Assembly (NCBI GenBank): GCA_900475325.1
Contig: LS483371.1
Location: 5,617,501 to 5,681,500 of the forward strand
DNA length: 64,000 nucleotides
Reading direction: 5' to 3'
Origin: Paucimonas lemoignei
GTDB taxonomy: Bacteria > Pseudomonadota > Gammaproteobacteria > Pseudomonadales > Pseudomonadaceae
The notes beneath the pieces are model-generated. The model had not been told where the DNA came from. It worked only from the letters and a program-made list of their open reading frames with translations, and did no database searches. The translations under genes were made by a program, and so were the position numbers. Below, piece after piece: positions 51,205 through 60,200 of this stretch (position 1 is the stretch's first letter; every line of letters begins with the position of its first letter).

Positions 51205-51885
51205 TCAGCGCAAATCGAATGCTTCGTCTTCCAGCAGCGCCAGCTGGTAGGTGTCTTCGCCGACTTTGTGGATCAACTTGGGCAGGTAGCGCTCGTCGAT
51301 TTTCGAAGTCAGGCGGTGGAGTGCGACTTCGACCGGGCGCGGGTCGTTGTTGAACAGCTGGGCGGCAATCTGCGTGCGGCTCAGGACTTCGCCATGACGG
51401 CTGGCCAGCAACTGCAGCAGTGCGAATTCCTGTTCACCCATGGAGATCCGCTGCCCGCCGCGGCTGACACGCTGCAACGCCATGTCGATTTCCAGGTCGG
51501 CAATGCTGATGCTCGCGGCATCGCCGGTAGGGCCGCGACGCAACAGTTTTCGCACTCGGGCGAGCAAGTCTTCAAAGCTGAACGGTTTGAGCAGGTAGTC
51601 GTCCACGCCGAGTTCAAGCCCACGCAGGCGATCTTCAATGGCATCCGGCGCGGTCAGAAACAACACCGGAGTCGTGCCCCGCTGGCGGATCAGCTGCAGC
51701 AGTTGCCAGCCGTTGAGGCCAGGAAGCATCACGTCGAGGATGATCAGGTCGTAGCTTTGCTCTTCAACAAAGTGCCGACCGTCCAGGCCATTGAGCGCGA
51801 CATCCAGCGCGAAGCCTGACTGGGCAAAGCCTTCGGCCAGCTCTCGGGCGGTTTTGACATCGTATTCCACTAACAGCAGCCGCAT
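51205..51885 (-). CDS. Orphan OmpR-type response regulator with altered acidic pocket
   Basis: This 226-residue protein has a receiver plus winged-helix layout like CopR/CzcR. The phosphoacceptor lies in LIILDVMLPG, threonine in VLFLTAPD and lysine in YLLKPF. The N-terminal acidic pair, normally VEDD or VEDE, reads LLVEYD: a tyrosine replaces the second metal-binding acid. No histidine kinase gene is adjacent; instead a Crp-type regulator lies upstream. Phosphorylation may be weak or absent, so it could act constitutively or by ligand/partner. Confidence 0.88.
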   Translation of the reverse strand: MRLLLVEYDVKTARELAEGFAQSGFALDVALNGLDGRHFVEEQSYDLIILDVMLPGLNGWQLLQLIRQRGTTPVLFLTAPDAIEDRLRGLELGVDDYLLKPFSFEDLLARVRKLLRRGPTGDAASISIADLEIDMALQRVSRGGQRISMGEQEFALLQLLASRHGEVLSRTQIAAQLFNNDPRPVEVALHRLTSKIDERYLPKLIHKVGEDTYQLALLEDEAFDLR

Positions 51886-51909
51886 GACTCACCTCGATTG
51901 TTCAGGCCG

Positions 51910-52620
51910 TCAGCATAACGACTTGGCGCGCTTGACGCTGGCCGCCTTGCGTAATTTGAAGACATCGAACACTTCCAGCTGCTCTTCGCCCAGGCGCACG
52001 ATCTTGCGCTGATGCAGATCCTGTAGCACCTCGAGCAGTGCCGCACGCGTAAGGTTGGTGGTGCGCATGGATTCGATTTCATCCAGCGAGATCAACCGCC
52101 GCGCGTGGCTCAAGTGGCCATAACCCTCGGCCAGCATCAGCAGCCGCCAGGCGACACGAGCCTTGGGGGGCAACGCTTCAATGTACTCGGGGCGCAATAA
52201 ATCAAGACCCAGCTTGACGCTCAGCAGGCTGGCGAAGGGGCGCCAGTGGGCCGGGTTGCGCTCAAGTACTTCGTTAATCACAGGCTGAGGCACATGCAGG
52301 AAAATACTCTGCTCCAGGGAGCAGACATCGAACCGGCGCGGCATGCCGTCGAATAAAGACACCTCGCCAAACCAGAAAGGCAGGCGGATGTCTTCAAGGC
52401 GCGGCACCAGGCGCTGGTCACCAGCGGGCCCCATGCGTACCGAGCCCTCCAGCAAGGCATACAGCCCGCAAGGCGCATCGCCTTTTTGAAAGAGTAACTT
52501 GCCTGGGGTCCTGCGGGTCTGGCGCGCAGCGTCCAGCAAGCTATCCTGCAAGTCAGCCGGCAGGTGCGAGAACCAGTAGTCGTTCATCAGCCGGGACCGC
52601 CATGCAGCTCCAGTTGTCAT
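51910..52620 (-). CDS. Crp/Fnr-superfamily transcriptional regulator
   Basis: This 236-residue protein has an N-terminal cyclic-nucleotide-binding fold (GKLLFQKGDAPCGLYALLEGSVRMG; WFGEVSLFDGMPRRFDVCSLEQSIFLHVP) and a C-terminal winged helix (LISLDEIESMRTTNLTRAALLEVLQDLHQRKIVRLG). No Fnr-type cysteine cluster is present. The ATG used has AAGGA 8 bp upstream; an internal ATG 11 codons later lacks one. It lies 24 bp upstream of the orphan response regulator on the same strand, so the two regulators are probably co-transcribed. The effector is unknown. Confidence 0.85.
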   Translation of the reverse strand: MTTGAAWRSRLMNDYWFSHLPADLQDSLLDAARQTRRTPGKLLFQKGDAPCGLYALLEGSVRMGPAGDQRLVPRLEDIRLPFWFGEVSLFDGMPRRFDVCSLEQSIFLHVPQPVINEVLERNPAHWRPFASLLSVKLGLDLLRPEYIEALPPKARVAWRLLMLAEGYGHLSHARRLISLDEIESMRTTNLTRAALLEVLQDLHQRKIVRLGEEQLEVFDVFKLRKAASVKRAKSLC

Positions 52621-52703
52621 GTTGTGCTTCCTTATTTTGCAAATCGAATCCCTTTCAAGACGAAACCGTAGCAGAATCGTTTATCGCCCACGGAGGAATA
52701 ATA

Positions 52704-53228
52704 ATGAAAAACCTCACCGACCATCTCAGTCAATACGCCAGCTACCACCGCGACTCACGCAATATCATCACGCACTTTGTCGGCATCCCGTTGATCGTCG
52801 TCGCGGTGACCGTGCTGCTGTCACGCCCCGGCGCAATGGTGGGCGGCCTGTGGGTCTCCCCTGCCGTGGCGATCGCGGCGGCTTCGGTCGTGTTCTATTT
52901 ACGGCTGGATCGTCCATTCGGGCTGTTAATGGGCGTACTGCTGGGCCTGTGCCTGTGGGCAGGCCAAGTGCTGGCGCAACAGGCAACCATGGTCTGGCTG
53001 AGCGCTGGCGTCGGGTTGTTTGTGGTGGGCTGGATCATCCAGTTCGTCGGCCATTATTACGAAGGCCGCAAGCCAGCGTTCATCGATGATGTTTCAGGAT
53101 TAATCATCGGTCCGCTGTTCGTGGTGGCAGAGCTGGCATTTCTGATGGGGCTGCGCAAGCCATTGCAGCATGCGATCGAGGCCAGAGTCGGGGTGGTACG
53201 CAAGCGGGATTTGAAGCAGGTCGTCTGA
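52704..53228 (+). CDS. Mpo1-like (DUF962) membrane protein
   Basis: This 174-residue protein begins LTDHLSQYASYHRDSRNIITHFVGIPL, the DUF962/Mpo1 signature with the YHRDxxNxxTHxxGIP pattern, and has four membrane segments with QFVGHYYEGRKPAFIDD near the C-terminal half. The histidines fit the metal site of yeast Mpo1, a 2-hydroxy-fatty-acid dioxygenase; the bacterial role is unproven. The start follows GGAGGAATAATA, a good Shine-Dalgarno. It diverges from the Crp-type gene. Confidence 0.88.
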   Translation: MKNLTDHLSQYASYHRDSRNIITHFVGIPLIVVAVTVLLSRPGAMVGGLWVSPAVAIAAASVVFYLRLDRPFGLLMGVLLGLCLWAGQVLAQQATMVWLSAGVGLFVVGWIIQFVGHYYEGRKPAFIDDVSGLIIGPLFVVAELAFLMGLRKPLQHAIEARVGVVRKRDLKQVV

Positions 53229-53240
53229 AGAACCCATCCC

Positions 53241-53312
53241 TGTAGGAGCTGCCGAAGCCTGCGAAAGCGGTGTATCAGACAAACCGTTTCGCAGCCTTCG
53301 GCAGCTCCTACA
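53241..53312. repeat. REP pair, family D
   Basis: Inverted GTAGGAGCTGCCGAAG arms follow the Mpo1-like gene by 12 bp and could form its transcript end. Confidence 0.85.
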
Positions 53313-53370
53313 AGGGATTAAACCTCAGCGAAGCGGTACATTCGATGGAGATGCGTCGGTTGGACGGCCG

Positions 53371-53395
53371 CATTCGCGAATGAATTCGCTCCCAC
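53371..53395. repeat. Half REPIN, family A (right arm only)
   Basis: CATTCGCGAATGAATTCGC followed by TCCCAC has no matching left arm. The preceding spacer resembles that of the complete REPIN 130 bp later. Confidence 0.8.
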
Positions 53396-53499
53396 AGGGT
53401 TAGCGCATCGGTCTTTATCCGATTTGAAGCGGATGGTTTGAAAGAGGTCGGCTCCTCACGGAACCTGGCCTGGGATTCAAAGCTTGTAGAAGACTCCCC

Positions 53500-53589
53500 G
53501 TGGGAGCGAATTCATTCGCGAAGAGGCCGGTACATTCGATGGAGATGCATCGGCTGTAAGGCCACATTCGCGAATGAATTCGCTCCCAC
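53500..53589. repeat. REPIN, family A
   Basis: Complete inverted GAGCGAATTCATTCGCGAA arms, 40 bp beyond the cysA stop. Confidence 0.9.
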
Positions 53590-53628
53590 GGGGCGAGTGC
53601 ATCGCACACATTCGGTGCGAGCCTGTTT

Positions 53629-54615
53629 TTAAATACCGGCAACCTTTTGCCAGACCTTCGGCTTGAAGAACAACGTCTCGCCCCGCGCCAGGCCGGTCAG
53701 GCTGTCGTGGTCCTTGACCACTTCGGCTTCGATCAACTCGCTCTGGCCTTCGACTCTCAGGGTGATCCGCGTGGTTGCGCCCAGCGGCCGGATGTCTCGT
53801 ACCTCGGCGGCGTGATGGTCTTCCAGTTCGGAGCGCGACAACGACACCTCGTGAGGCCGAAACAACACGTGCTCTTCGCCCACAGACAGGCGATTTGAAT
53901 CACCCAGGAAGTGATAAACGAAGTCGCTGGCGGGGTTCTCATACACCTCGCCCGGCGAGCCGATCTGCTCGATCACGCCCTTGTTCATGACCACGATGCG
54001 GTCGGCCACTTCCATGGCTTCTTCCTGGTCGTGGGTCACGAAAACCGAGGTCAGGTTGATGTCTTCGTGCAAGCGCGCCAACCAGCGACGCAGCTCCTTA
54101 CGCACCTTGGCATCCAGCGCACCGAAGGGCTCATCGAGCAGCAACACCTTGGGCTCTACCGCCAGCGCGCGGGCCAGGGCGATACGTTGACGCTGGCCAC
54201 CGGACAGTTGCTCCGGGTAGCGATCCGCCAACCAGTCCAGCTGCACCATGTTCAGCAGCTCGTGAACCTTGACCGCGATCTGGCTCTCGTTCGGGCGCTG
54301 GTTCTTGGGCTTCATGCGCAGACCGAAGGCGACGTTGTCGAACACGGTCATGTGGCGGAACAGCGCGTAGTGCTGGAACACGAAACCGACGTTGCGATCA
54401 CGCACGTCGTGGCCGGAGACGTCTTCGCCATGGAAAACGATGCTGCCGTCATCCGGCGTTTCCAGGCCGGCAATGATGCGCAGCAAGGTGGTCTTGCCGC
54501 AGCCGGACGGACCCAGCAACGCCACCAGCTCGCCACTCTGGATGTCCAGATTGATGCTGTTCAGGGCCTTGAAGGCGTTGAAGTTCTTGCTGACATTACG
54601 GACTTCGATCGACAT
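53629..54615 (-). CDS. cysA: Sulfate/thiosulfate ABC importer ATPase CysA
   Basis: This 328-residue ATPase has Walker [10 protein letters not shown], signature [15 protein letters not shown] and Walker [13 protein letters not shown], followed by a TOBE-like C-terminal regulatory part ([18 protein letters not shown]). It drives sulfate and thiosulfate uptake with CysT, CysW and Sbp. It begins 3 bp after cysW. It is the last gene of the operon, with REPINs downstream. Confidence 0.95.
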   Translation of the reverse strand: MSIEVRNVSKNFNAFKALNSINLDIQSGELVALLGPSGCGKTTLLRIIAGLETPDDGSIVFHGEDVSGHDVRDRNVGFVFQHYALFRHMTVFDNVAFGLRMKPKNQRPNESQIAVKVHELLNMVQLDWLADRYPEQLSGGQRQRIALARALAVEPKVLLLDEPFGALDAKVRKELRRWLARLHEDINLTSVFVTHDQEEAMEVADRIVVMNKGVIEQIGSPGEVYENPASDFVYHFLGDSNRLSVGEEHVLFRPHEVSLSRSELEDHHAAEVRDIRPLGATTRITLRVEGQSELIEAEVVKDHDSLTGLARGETLFFKPKVWQKVAGI

Positions 54616-54618
54616 GAA

Positions 54619-55491
54619 TTATTCCTCCGCCGCACTGTGGCGCAGACGGTTAATGCGCGCTTCGCTCCACTGCTTGAGCAGCAGGATGAACAGCGCAAGG
54701 ATCAGCAACAAGCTCGCCACGGCAAAGGCTGCCACGTGGTTGTACTCGTTATAGAGAATTTCGACGTGCAGCGGCAGGGTGTTGGTGACGCCACGAATGT
54801 GCCCGGACACCACCGATACCGCGCCAAACTCACCCATGGCCCGTGCAGTACAGAGCACCACGCCATAGATCAGGCCCCACTTGATGTTCGGCACGGTCAC
54901 ATGCCAGAACATCTGCCAGCCATTGGCGCCCAGCAGCCGCGCGGCCTCTTCTTCCTGGGTGCCCTGCTCCTGCATCAGCGGGATCAGTTCACGGGCCACG
55001 AAGGGGACGGTGACGAAGATGGTCGCCAGGACAATACCCGGCAAGGCGAACACGATCTGGATGTCATGGTCCTGCAGCCACGGCCCGAAGAAGCCCTGAG
55101 CGCCAAACATCAGCACGTAGACCAGGCCCGCAATCACCGGCGAGACCGAAAACGGCAGGTCGATCAGCGTGACCAGGATGCTTTTGCCACGGAACGAGTA
55201 TTTGCTCACGCACCACGCAGCGCTGACGCCGAACACCAGGTTGAGCGGCACGGAAATCAACACCGCGATGACCGTCAGCTTGAGTGCCGACAACGCATCG
55301 GGCTCAAGGATGGCGGTGAAAAACGCGCCGAGGCCATTCTTCAAACCCTGGGACACCACGATGAACAGCGGCAGGCCCAGGAACAGCAGGAACACCAGCC
55401 AGCACAGGATGATCAGGATCCGGCGCGACACCGCGCTGCCACGCCGGGCGGCGTTGGCTGAGGCAACGGCTGAAACAGATGAATAAGACAT
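54619..55491 (-). CDS. cysW: Sulfate ABC importer permease CysW
   Basis: This 290-residue permease has six helices and the ATPase-docking loop [31 protein letters not shown]. The N-terminal ~20 residues ([21 protein letters not shown]) are a cytosolic lead before the first helix. It forms the membrane channel with CysT. The two permease genes are separated by 13 bp. Confidence 0.95.
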   Translation of the reverse strand: MSYSSVSAVASANAARRGSAVSRRILIILCWLVFLLFLGLPLFIVVSQGLKNGLGAFFTAILEPDALSALKLTVIAVLISVPLNLVFGVSAAWCVSKYSFRGKSILVTLIDLPFSVSPVIAGLVYVLMFGAQGFFGPWLQDHDIQIVFALPGIVLATIFVTVPFVARELIPLMQEQGTQEEEAARLLGANGWQMFWHVTVPNIKWGLIYGVVLCTARAMGEFGAVSVVSGHIRGVTNTLPLHVEILYNEYNHVAAFAVASLLLILALFILLLKQWSEARINRLRHSAAEE

Positions 55492-55504
55492 GTTCTGCGC
55501 CTCC

Positions 55505-56326
55505 TCAGGATGGGGTTTCGATGCGCCGCTGCAGCAAGTTGATCAGCAGCAGCAGAATGAAAGAAACCACCAGCATCATCACGCCAATCGCCGTCGCGCC
55601 GGTGTAATCGTACTGGTCGAGTTTGACCATGATCAGCAGCGGCAGGATTTCGGTTTTCATCGGCATGTTGCCCGCGATGAAGATCACCGAGCCGTACTCG
55701 CCAACGCCACGGGCAAAGGCCAGGGCGAAGCCGGTCAGCCAGGCGGGCAGCAACGCGGGCACCAGGATGTGACGGAACACTTGCAGAGGTCGGGCACCGA
55801 GGCAGGCAGCGGCCTCTTCGACTTCCCGTGGGATGTCCGCCAGCACTGGCTGAACGGTACGCACCACAAAGGGCAACGTGACGAAGGTCAGTGCCAGCGT
55901 GATACCCAGAGGCGTGTAGGCAATCTTGAAGCCCAGATCGGTCGCGAACTGCCCGACCAATCCGTTGGGCGCATACAACGCGGTCAAGGCGATACCCGCA
56001 ACAGCCGTCGGCAGCGCGAACGGCAGATCGATCATCGCATCGATCACCTTGCGACCGGGGAAGGTGTAGCGCACCAATACCCAGGCCAGCAGCACACCGA
56101 TAATGCCGTTGATGACAGCGGCATAGAACGCCGTGCTGAAGCTCAGTTTCAGCGCCGCCAGCACACGCGGTGCGGTGATGATTGCCCAGAATTGATCCCA
56201 GGTCAGCTGCGCGGCATGGATGAACATCGCCGCCAGCGGGATTAACACAATCAGGCTGAGGTACACCAAGGTGTAGCCCAGCGTCAGCCCGAAGCCGGGT
56301 ATGACGGGGGAAATGCGTCGCGACAT
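55505..56326 (-). CDS. cysT: Sulfate ABC importer permease CysT (CysU)
   Basis: This 273-residue permease has the segment [52 protein letters not shown], diagnostic for CysT. It starts 243 bp after sbp; the gap holds a hairpin and a REPIN, so transporter and binding protein may be expressed at different levels. Confidence 0.95.
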   Translation of the reverse strand: MSRRISPVIPGFGLTLGYTLVYLSLIVLIPLAAMFIHAAQLTWDQFWAIITAPRVLAALKLSFSTAFYAAVINGIIGVLLAWVLVRYTFPGRKVIDAMIDLPFALPTAVAGIALTALYAPNGLVGQFATDLGFKIAYTPLGITLALTFVTLPFVVRTVQPVLADIPREVEEAAACLGARPLQVFRHILVPALLPAWLTGFALAFARGVGEYGSVIFIAGNMPMKTEILPLLIMVKLDQYDYTGATAIGVMMLVVSFILLLLINLLQRRIETPS

Positions 56327-56349
56327 AAGAGTCCTTGGTTAACACACCA

Positions 56350-56371
56350 AACCCGCAGACGAGTGCGGGTT
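56350..56371 (-). terminator. Hairpin between sbp and cysT, possible attenuator
   Basis: AACCCGCA and TGCGGGTT make a perfect 8-bp stem with a 6-base loop; on the minus strand it is followed by TGGTGTGTT, not a clean T run. It lies 23 bp before cysT. It may trim or reduce read-through from sbp. Confidence 0.4.
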
Positions 56372-56456
56372 CATGGTCCAGCTGGATACATCTCTGGATT
56401 GAAATGCATTCCTGTCCGGGCTACCGGGTGGTGCTCTACAGAACACCCACTTCCCT

Positions 56457-56546
56457 GTGGGAGCGGATTCATCCGCGAAGAGGCCGGTACATTCAACCGA
56501 TCTCTTGCGTCTGAACAAATGCCTTCGCGGATGAATCCGCTCCCAC
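56457..56546. repeat. REPIN, family A variant, inside the cys operon
   Basis: The arms read GAGCGGATTCATCCGCGAA, with matched changes on both sides (GGATTCATCC for GAATTCATTC), so pairing is kept. It lies between sbp and cysT. Confidence 0.9.
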
Positions 56547-56569
56547 AGGTTCCAGGTTTGCCTCGCCGA

Positions 56570-57577
56570 TCACTGCGCCTGGTAAATCTGGTCGAACACG
56601 CCGCCGTCATTGAAGAATTTCGGCTGCGCAGTTTTCCAGCCACCGAAGTCTTTGTCGATAGTCAGCAGGTTCAGTTTCGGGAACTGCTTCTCGTACTTGG
56701 CAGCGATTTCAGCGTCACGTGGACGGTAGAAGTTCTTCGCGGCTATTTCCTGACCTTCCTTGCTGTACAGGTGTTTCAGGTATTCGGTGGCGATTTCGGT
56801 GTTGCCCTTTTTCTCGGCGTTCTTGTCGACAACGGCGACCGGAGGCTCAGCCAGAATCGACAGCGAAGGGACGACGATGTCGAACTTGTCCGCTCCGCCG
56901 TCTTCTTTCAACGCCAGGAACGCTTCGTTTTCCCACGCCAGCAGCACATCGCCCTGACCGTTGTTGACGAAAGTGATGGTCGAACCGCGAGCGCCGGTGT
57001 CCAGAATCGGCACGTGCTTGAACAACTCTTTCACGTACTCATTGGCCTTGGCTTCGCTGCCGCCGGTCTTCAGGCCGTAGCCGTAGGCGGCCAGGAAGTT
57101 CCAGCGAGCGCCGCCGGAGGTTTTAGGGTTTGGCGTGATGACCGACACGTCTTTCTTGATCAGGTCGCCCCAATCCTTGATGCCTTTAGGGTTGCCCTTG
57201 CGAACCAGGAACACGATGGTCGAGGTGTAGGGCGTGCTGGCGTCCGGCAGGCGGGTCTGCCAGTTTTCCGGCAGGGTTTTGCCCAGCTTGGCGATTTCGT
57301 CGATGTCGCCCGCCAGCGCCAGGGTCACCACGTCAGCGCGCAGGCCGTCGATCACCGAGCGGCCTTGCTTGCCCGAACCACCGTGGGATTGCTTGATCTC
57401 GACCTTGTCGTCCGGATGAGCTTTCTTCCAGTAGTTGACGAACTCTGCGTTGTATTCCTGATACAGCTCACGCGTCGGGTCATACGACACGTTCAACAGC
57501 TCGTAATCCTTTGCTACAGCAGAACCGGCAAACACGGCACTGGCGAGTGCGGCCAGCGCATAACGGCGAATGGACAT
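56570..57577 (-). CDS. sbp: Periplasmic sulfate-binding protein Sbp
   Basis: This 335-residue protein has signal peptide [22 protein letters not shown] and the Sbp core [37 protein letters not shown] and [18 protein letters not shown]. It delivers sulfate to CysTWA. It follows oscA on the same strand after a REPIN. Strong AT-rich sequence upstream of oscA is the probable sulfur-responsive promoter for both. Confidence 0.95.
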   Translation of the reverse strand: MSIRRYALAALASAVFAGSAVAKDYELLNVSYDPTRELYQEYNAEFVNYWKKAHPDDKVEIKQSHGGSGKQGRSVIDGLRADVVTLALAGDIDEIAKLGKTLPENWQTRLPDASTPYTSTIVFLVRKGNPKGIKDWGDLIKKDVSVITPNPKTSGGARWNFLAAYGYGLKTGGSEAKANEYVKELFKHVPILDTGARGSTITFVNNGQGDVLLAWENEAFLALKEDGGADKFDIVVPSLSILAEPPVAVVDKNAEKKGNTEIATEYLKHLYSKEGQEIAAKNFYRPRDAEIAAKYEKQFPKLNLLTIDKDFGGWKTAQPKFFNDGGVFDQIYQAQ

Positions 57578-57651
57578 GGATCAAGCTCCTGGAAATCTGT
57601 TGTGTTGTTGGCTTTTTCTAATTTTTTGGTGTGCATAGCTGGTGAACATTT

Positions 57652-57741
57652 GTGGGAGCGAGCTTGCTCGCGAAGGCGATGGGACTGACTCCAATGACGC
57701 TTCGGATGTACAGACCTCTTCGCGAGCAAGCTCGCTCCCAC
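57652..57741. repeat. REPIN, family B, between oscA and sbp
   Basis: Complete inverted GTGGGAGCGAGCTTGCTCG arms within the oscA-sbp spacer. Confidence 0.9.
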
Positions 57742-57762
57742 AGATGCCTTGCGGCTACGTGC

Positions 57763-57945
57763 TCAGCTCGGCTTATTGCCTGGGCTCTGCAAACGAAATT
57801 TCTCTTTACGTTCGATCTGCACAACCTGAGCGTTGTGCACGGTGATTTCCACAGCCCCGAAACGCAGATCGCGCAACGCACTCTGAATCTCACGCAGAAT
57901 CGCCGCTTCGTCCTGACCGTCAACGCTACGCAGAGATGCGCTCAT
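57763..57945 (-). CDS. oscA: Small organosulfur-utilisation protein OscA (DUF2292)
   Basis: This 60-residue soluble protein contains EAAILREIQSALRDLRFGAVEITVHNAQVVQIERKEKFRL, the DUF2292 pattern. OscA proteins lie upstream of sbp in pseudomonads and are needed for growth on organosulfur compounds; the biochemical role is unknown. The ATG chosen is the start of the family homology, with AGGAG 8-9 bp upstream; the long open frame before it is not conserved-looking. It is the first gene of the sulfur-uptake operon. Confidence 0.9.
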   Translation of the reverse strand: MSASLRSVDGQDEAAILREIQSALRDLRFGAVEITVHNAQVVQIERKEKFRLQSPGNKPS

Positions 57946-58032
57946 GATCGTGCTCCTTGAAAGTGAGTTGCCTGCGGACCCGCTCGCGGGGATCTGCTTG
58001 TGGCGTGGAGGCAATCTTAGAGACACGCAGAT

Positions 58033-58057
58033 ATTCTTAAAAATACTATTTAAGAAT
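58033..58057. promoter_or_regulatory. Perfect AT-rich palindrome upstream of oscA, sulfur-regulator site candidate
   Basis: ATTCTTAAA-N7-TTTAAGAAT has 9-bp arms and is centred about 100 bp upstream of the oscA start. The geometry suits a LysR-type factor such as CysB. The surrounding 60 bp are unusually AT-rich. Confidence 0.5.
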
Positions 58058-58112
58058 CTAGATATAACTAAAGTGCATTTAGGCAGGCATTGCCTTTGTA
58101 GCTGGTGCCGAC

Positions 58113-60044
58113 TCAGATCACCGGCTGGCGAAAATCCGGGGCACGCAGCCAATCAATCTGTTCGGCAGGCATCGGCCGCGCAAACCAGTACCCCTGCCCC
58201 AGCTGACAACCGTTGCCGAGCAGGAAGCCCGCTTGATCGGCATGCTCGATACCTTCGGCCAGCACGCGCATGCCCATGCTCCTGGCCAGGGCGATGATCA
58301 CGCGCACGATGGCAATGTCGTCTTCATCGCTGGGCAGCCCCGCCACAAAGCCCTGATCAATTTTCAGCTTCTGCACCGGCATGCGCTTGAGGCGCAACAG
58401 CGAGGAATAGCCGGTGCCGAAATCGTCAATCGCCAGGCTCAGGCCCAGGTCGCGCAAGCGGTGCAGCTGCTCGATGGCCTGCTCGGGGTCTTCCATCACC
58501 GCGCTTTCGGTCACTTCCAGTTCCAGGCGCGCCGGGTCAAGCCCGGTGTCACGCAGCACCTTCGCTACTTGCACATCCAGCTGGCCGCTGCTGAACAGGC
58601 GGCTGGAGACGTTGACTGCAACGAAGGCAATATCCACACCTCCCGCCAGCCAATCGCACATCTGCTGGCAGGCCGTGCGCAGCACCCAGGCATCGATGTC
58701 GGCGATCAGCCCGATCTGCTCCGCGATGGGAATGAATTCCCCCGGCGGTACGAGCCCGCGCACCGGATGCTGCCAGCGCACCAGCGCCTCGACGCCCACG
58801 ATGCGGCTGTCCTGCAGGTTGTGAATCGGCTGGTAAAAAACCCGTAACTCGTGCTGCTCAATGGCCCGGCGCAGCTCGCTGGCCAGTTCGACACGCTGCT
58901 GCGCATGGGCTGTGAGCTCTTCGGTGTAAAGCGCATAGGCCTCGCGCCCATCACTTTTGGCCTTGAACAACGCGGAGTCGGCGTTGCGCAGCAATTGCTC
59001 GGCAGTCAACGCATCGCTCGGGAACAGGCTGATGCCCACGCTCGCGCTGATGAACAGCTGTTGGTTTTCCAGAATGAACGGGGTTCTGAAGCCATCGAGA
59101 ATGCGCTGTGCATAACCGGCGGCCTGCACCACTTGCTGACAGTTTTCGACCAGCACCGCGAACTCATCCCCGCCCAGCCGAGCCAGCGTCATGTCGGCGT
59201 CGAACAGCGATTGAAGCCGCTCAGTCACCGCCTTGAGCACCTCATCACCGACGTTGTGGCCCAGGCTGTCATTGATGTTTTTGAAGTGATCCAGGTCGAT
59301 GAGCAGCAGCGCACAGCCGCGTTTGCTGGCGCGGGCGTAGGTCAGCGCCTGAGTGGTGCGATCAATAAACAGCAGGCGATTGGGCAACCCGGTCAGGGGG
59401 TCGTAATGCGCCAGTTGCAGCAAATCGTGCTCGGAGCGCTTGATGGCCGTGATGTCGGAGAACACACCGACGAAATGTCTGATCTCGCCGCCTTCGTCCC
59501 TGACGCTGCGGATGCTTTGCCATTGCGGATAGATCTCGCCACTCTTGCGCCGATTCCAGATTTCCCCGCTCCACTGCCCCGCGCTGAGGATGGAGCGGTA
59601 CATCTGTCGATAGAATTCAGGCCCGTGACGGCCGGATTTGAACGTGTTGGGGTTCAGGCCCAGCACTTCATCCTGCTGATAGCCGGTGATCTCCATGAAC
59701 GCCCGATTGACATGCACGATCAGCCCTTGCTGGTCGGTCACCACCACGCCTTCGCGGGTGCTGTCGAACACCGCGGCAGCCAAGCGCAAGCGCTCGTGGT
59801 CCTCCCGCTGGCGCCGCAAGCTGAGGTCAACCCCCATGAAACGCAGCAATCGCGTGCGGGCAATGAAGATCAAAACGGCGCTTATAAGCACCCAGACGTA
59901 ACCGCTCATCTGTTTGGCAAATGCCAGACGGCGGGGATCTTCGATCAAATCCGGCAGCAGAACGTCGCACACCACGAACCAGAGGACGGACACCACCCCA
60001 TAAAACAGGGCAGTTCGTAGTGCATCACGGGAGGAATCAGTCAT
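58113..60044 (-). CDS. PAS-GGDEF-EAL c-di-GMP enzyme
   Basis: This 643-residue membrane protein has two N-terminal helices (about 11-30 and 46-66), a PAS domain (about 90-205), a GGDEF domain with intact GGDEF at 291-295 and an EAL domain with intact EAL at 419-421. Both making and breaking c-di-GMP are possible. I see no RxxD inhibitory site ahead of GGDEF. EAL catalytic segments such as LEVTESAVMEDPEQ and IDDFGTGYSSLLRLKRMP are present, so phosphodiesterase activity is likely. The start has only a distant Shine-Dalgarno. Confidence 0.9.
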   Translation of the reverse strand: MTDSSRDALRTALFYGVVSVLWFVVCDVLLPDLIEDPRRLAFAKQMSGYVWVLISAVLIFIARTRLLRFMGVDLSLRRQREDHERLRLAAAVFDSTREGVVVTDQQGLIVHVNRAFMEITGYQQDEVLGLNPNTFKSGRHGPEFYRQMYRSILSAGQWSGEIWNRRKSGEIYPQWQSIRSVRDEGGEIRHFVGVFSDITAIKRSEHDLLQLAHYDPLTGLPNRLLFIDRTTQALTYARASKRGCALLLIDLDHFKNINDSLGHNVGDEVLKAVTERLQSLFDADMTLARLGGDEFAVLVENCQQVVQAAGYAQRILDGFRTPFILENQQLFISASVGISLFPSDALTAEQLLRNADSALFKAKSDGREAYALYTEELTAHAQQRVELASELRRAIEQHELRVFYQPIHNLQDSRIVGVEALVRWQHPVRGLVPPGEFIPIAEQIGLIADIDAWVLRTACQQMCDWLAGGVDIAFVAVNVSSRLFSSGQLDVQVAKVLRDTGLDPARLELEVTESAVMEDPEQAIEQLHRLRDLGLSLAIDDFGTGYSSLLRLKRMPVQKLKIDQGFVAGLPSDEDDIAIVRVIIALARSMGMRVLAEGIEHADQAGFLLGNGCQLGQGYWFARPMPAEQIDWLRAPDFRQPVI

Positions 60045-60200
60045 AAGAAAGCTAAAAACCTTACGAAAGGGCGGGATTATAGAATAAGAAACATCTGGCG
60101 ACTCTTATCTCAAAGGGCGACTGGTTTTATCTGGTGGCTAAGTGATAATGCGCACTGCTGGTTTTTCTTCACAAGCGTCAATTCGAGGGCAATACAGCCT

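Larger units (their letters stand above)
53229..53628. other. Repeat-filled gap between the Mpo1-like gene and cysA
   Basis: About 400 bp contain one family D pair, a lone family A right arm and a complete family A REPIN, with no gene. Similar spacer words (ACATTCGATGGAGATGC) precede both family A arms, suggesting local duplication of part of the REPIN. Confidence 0.7.

Noticed and set aside
56350..56371. Strong terminator separating sbp from cysTWA
   Set aside because: The hairpin lacks a T run, and the functional need for co-expression makes partial attenuation more likely than full termination.
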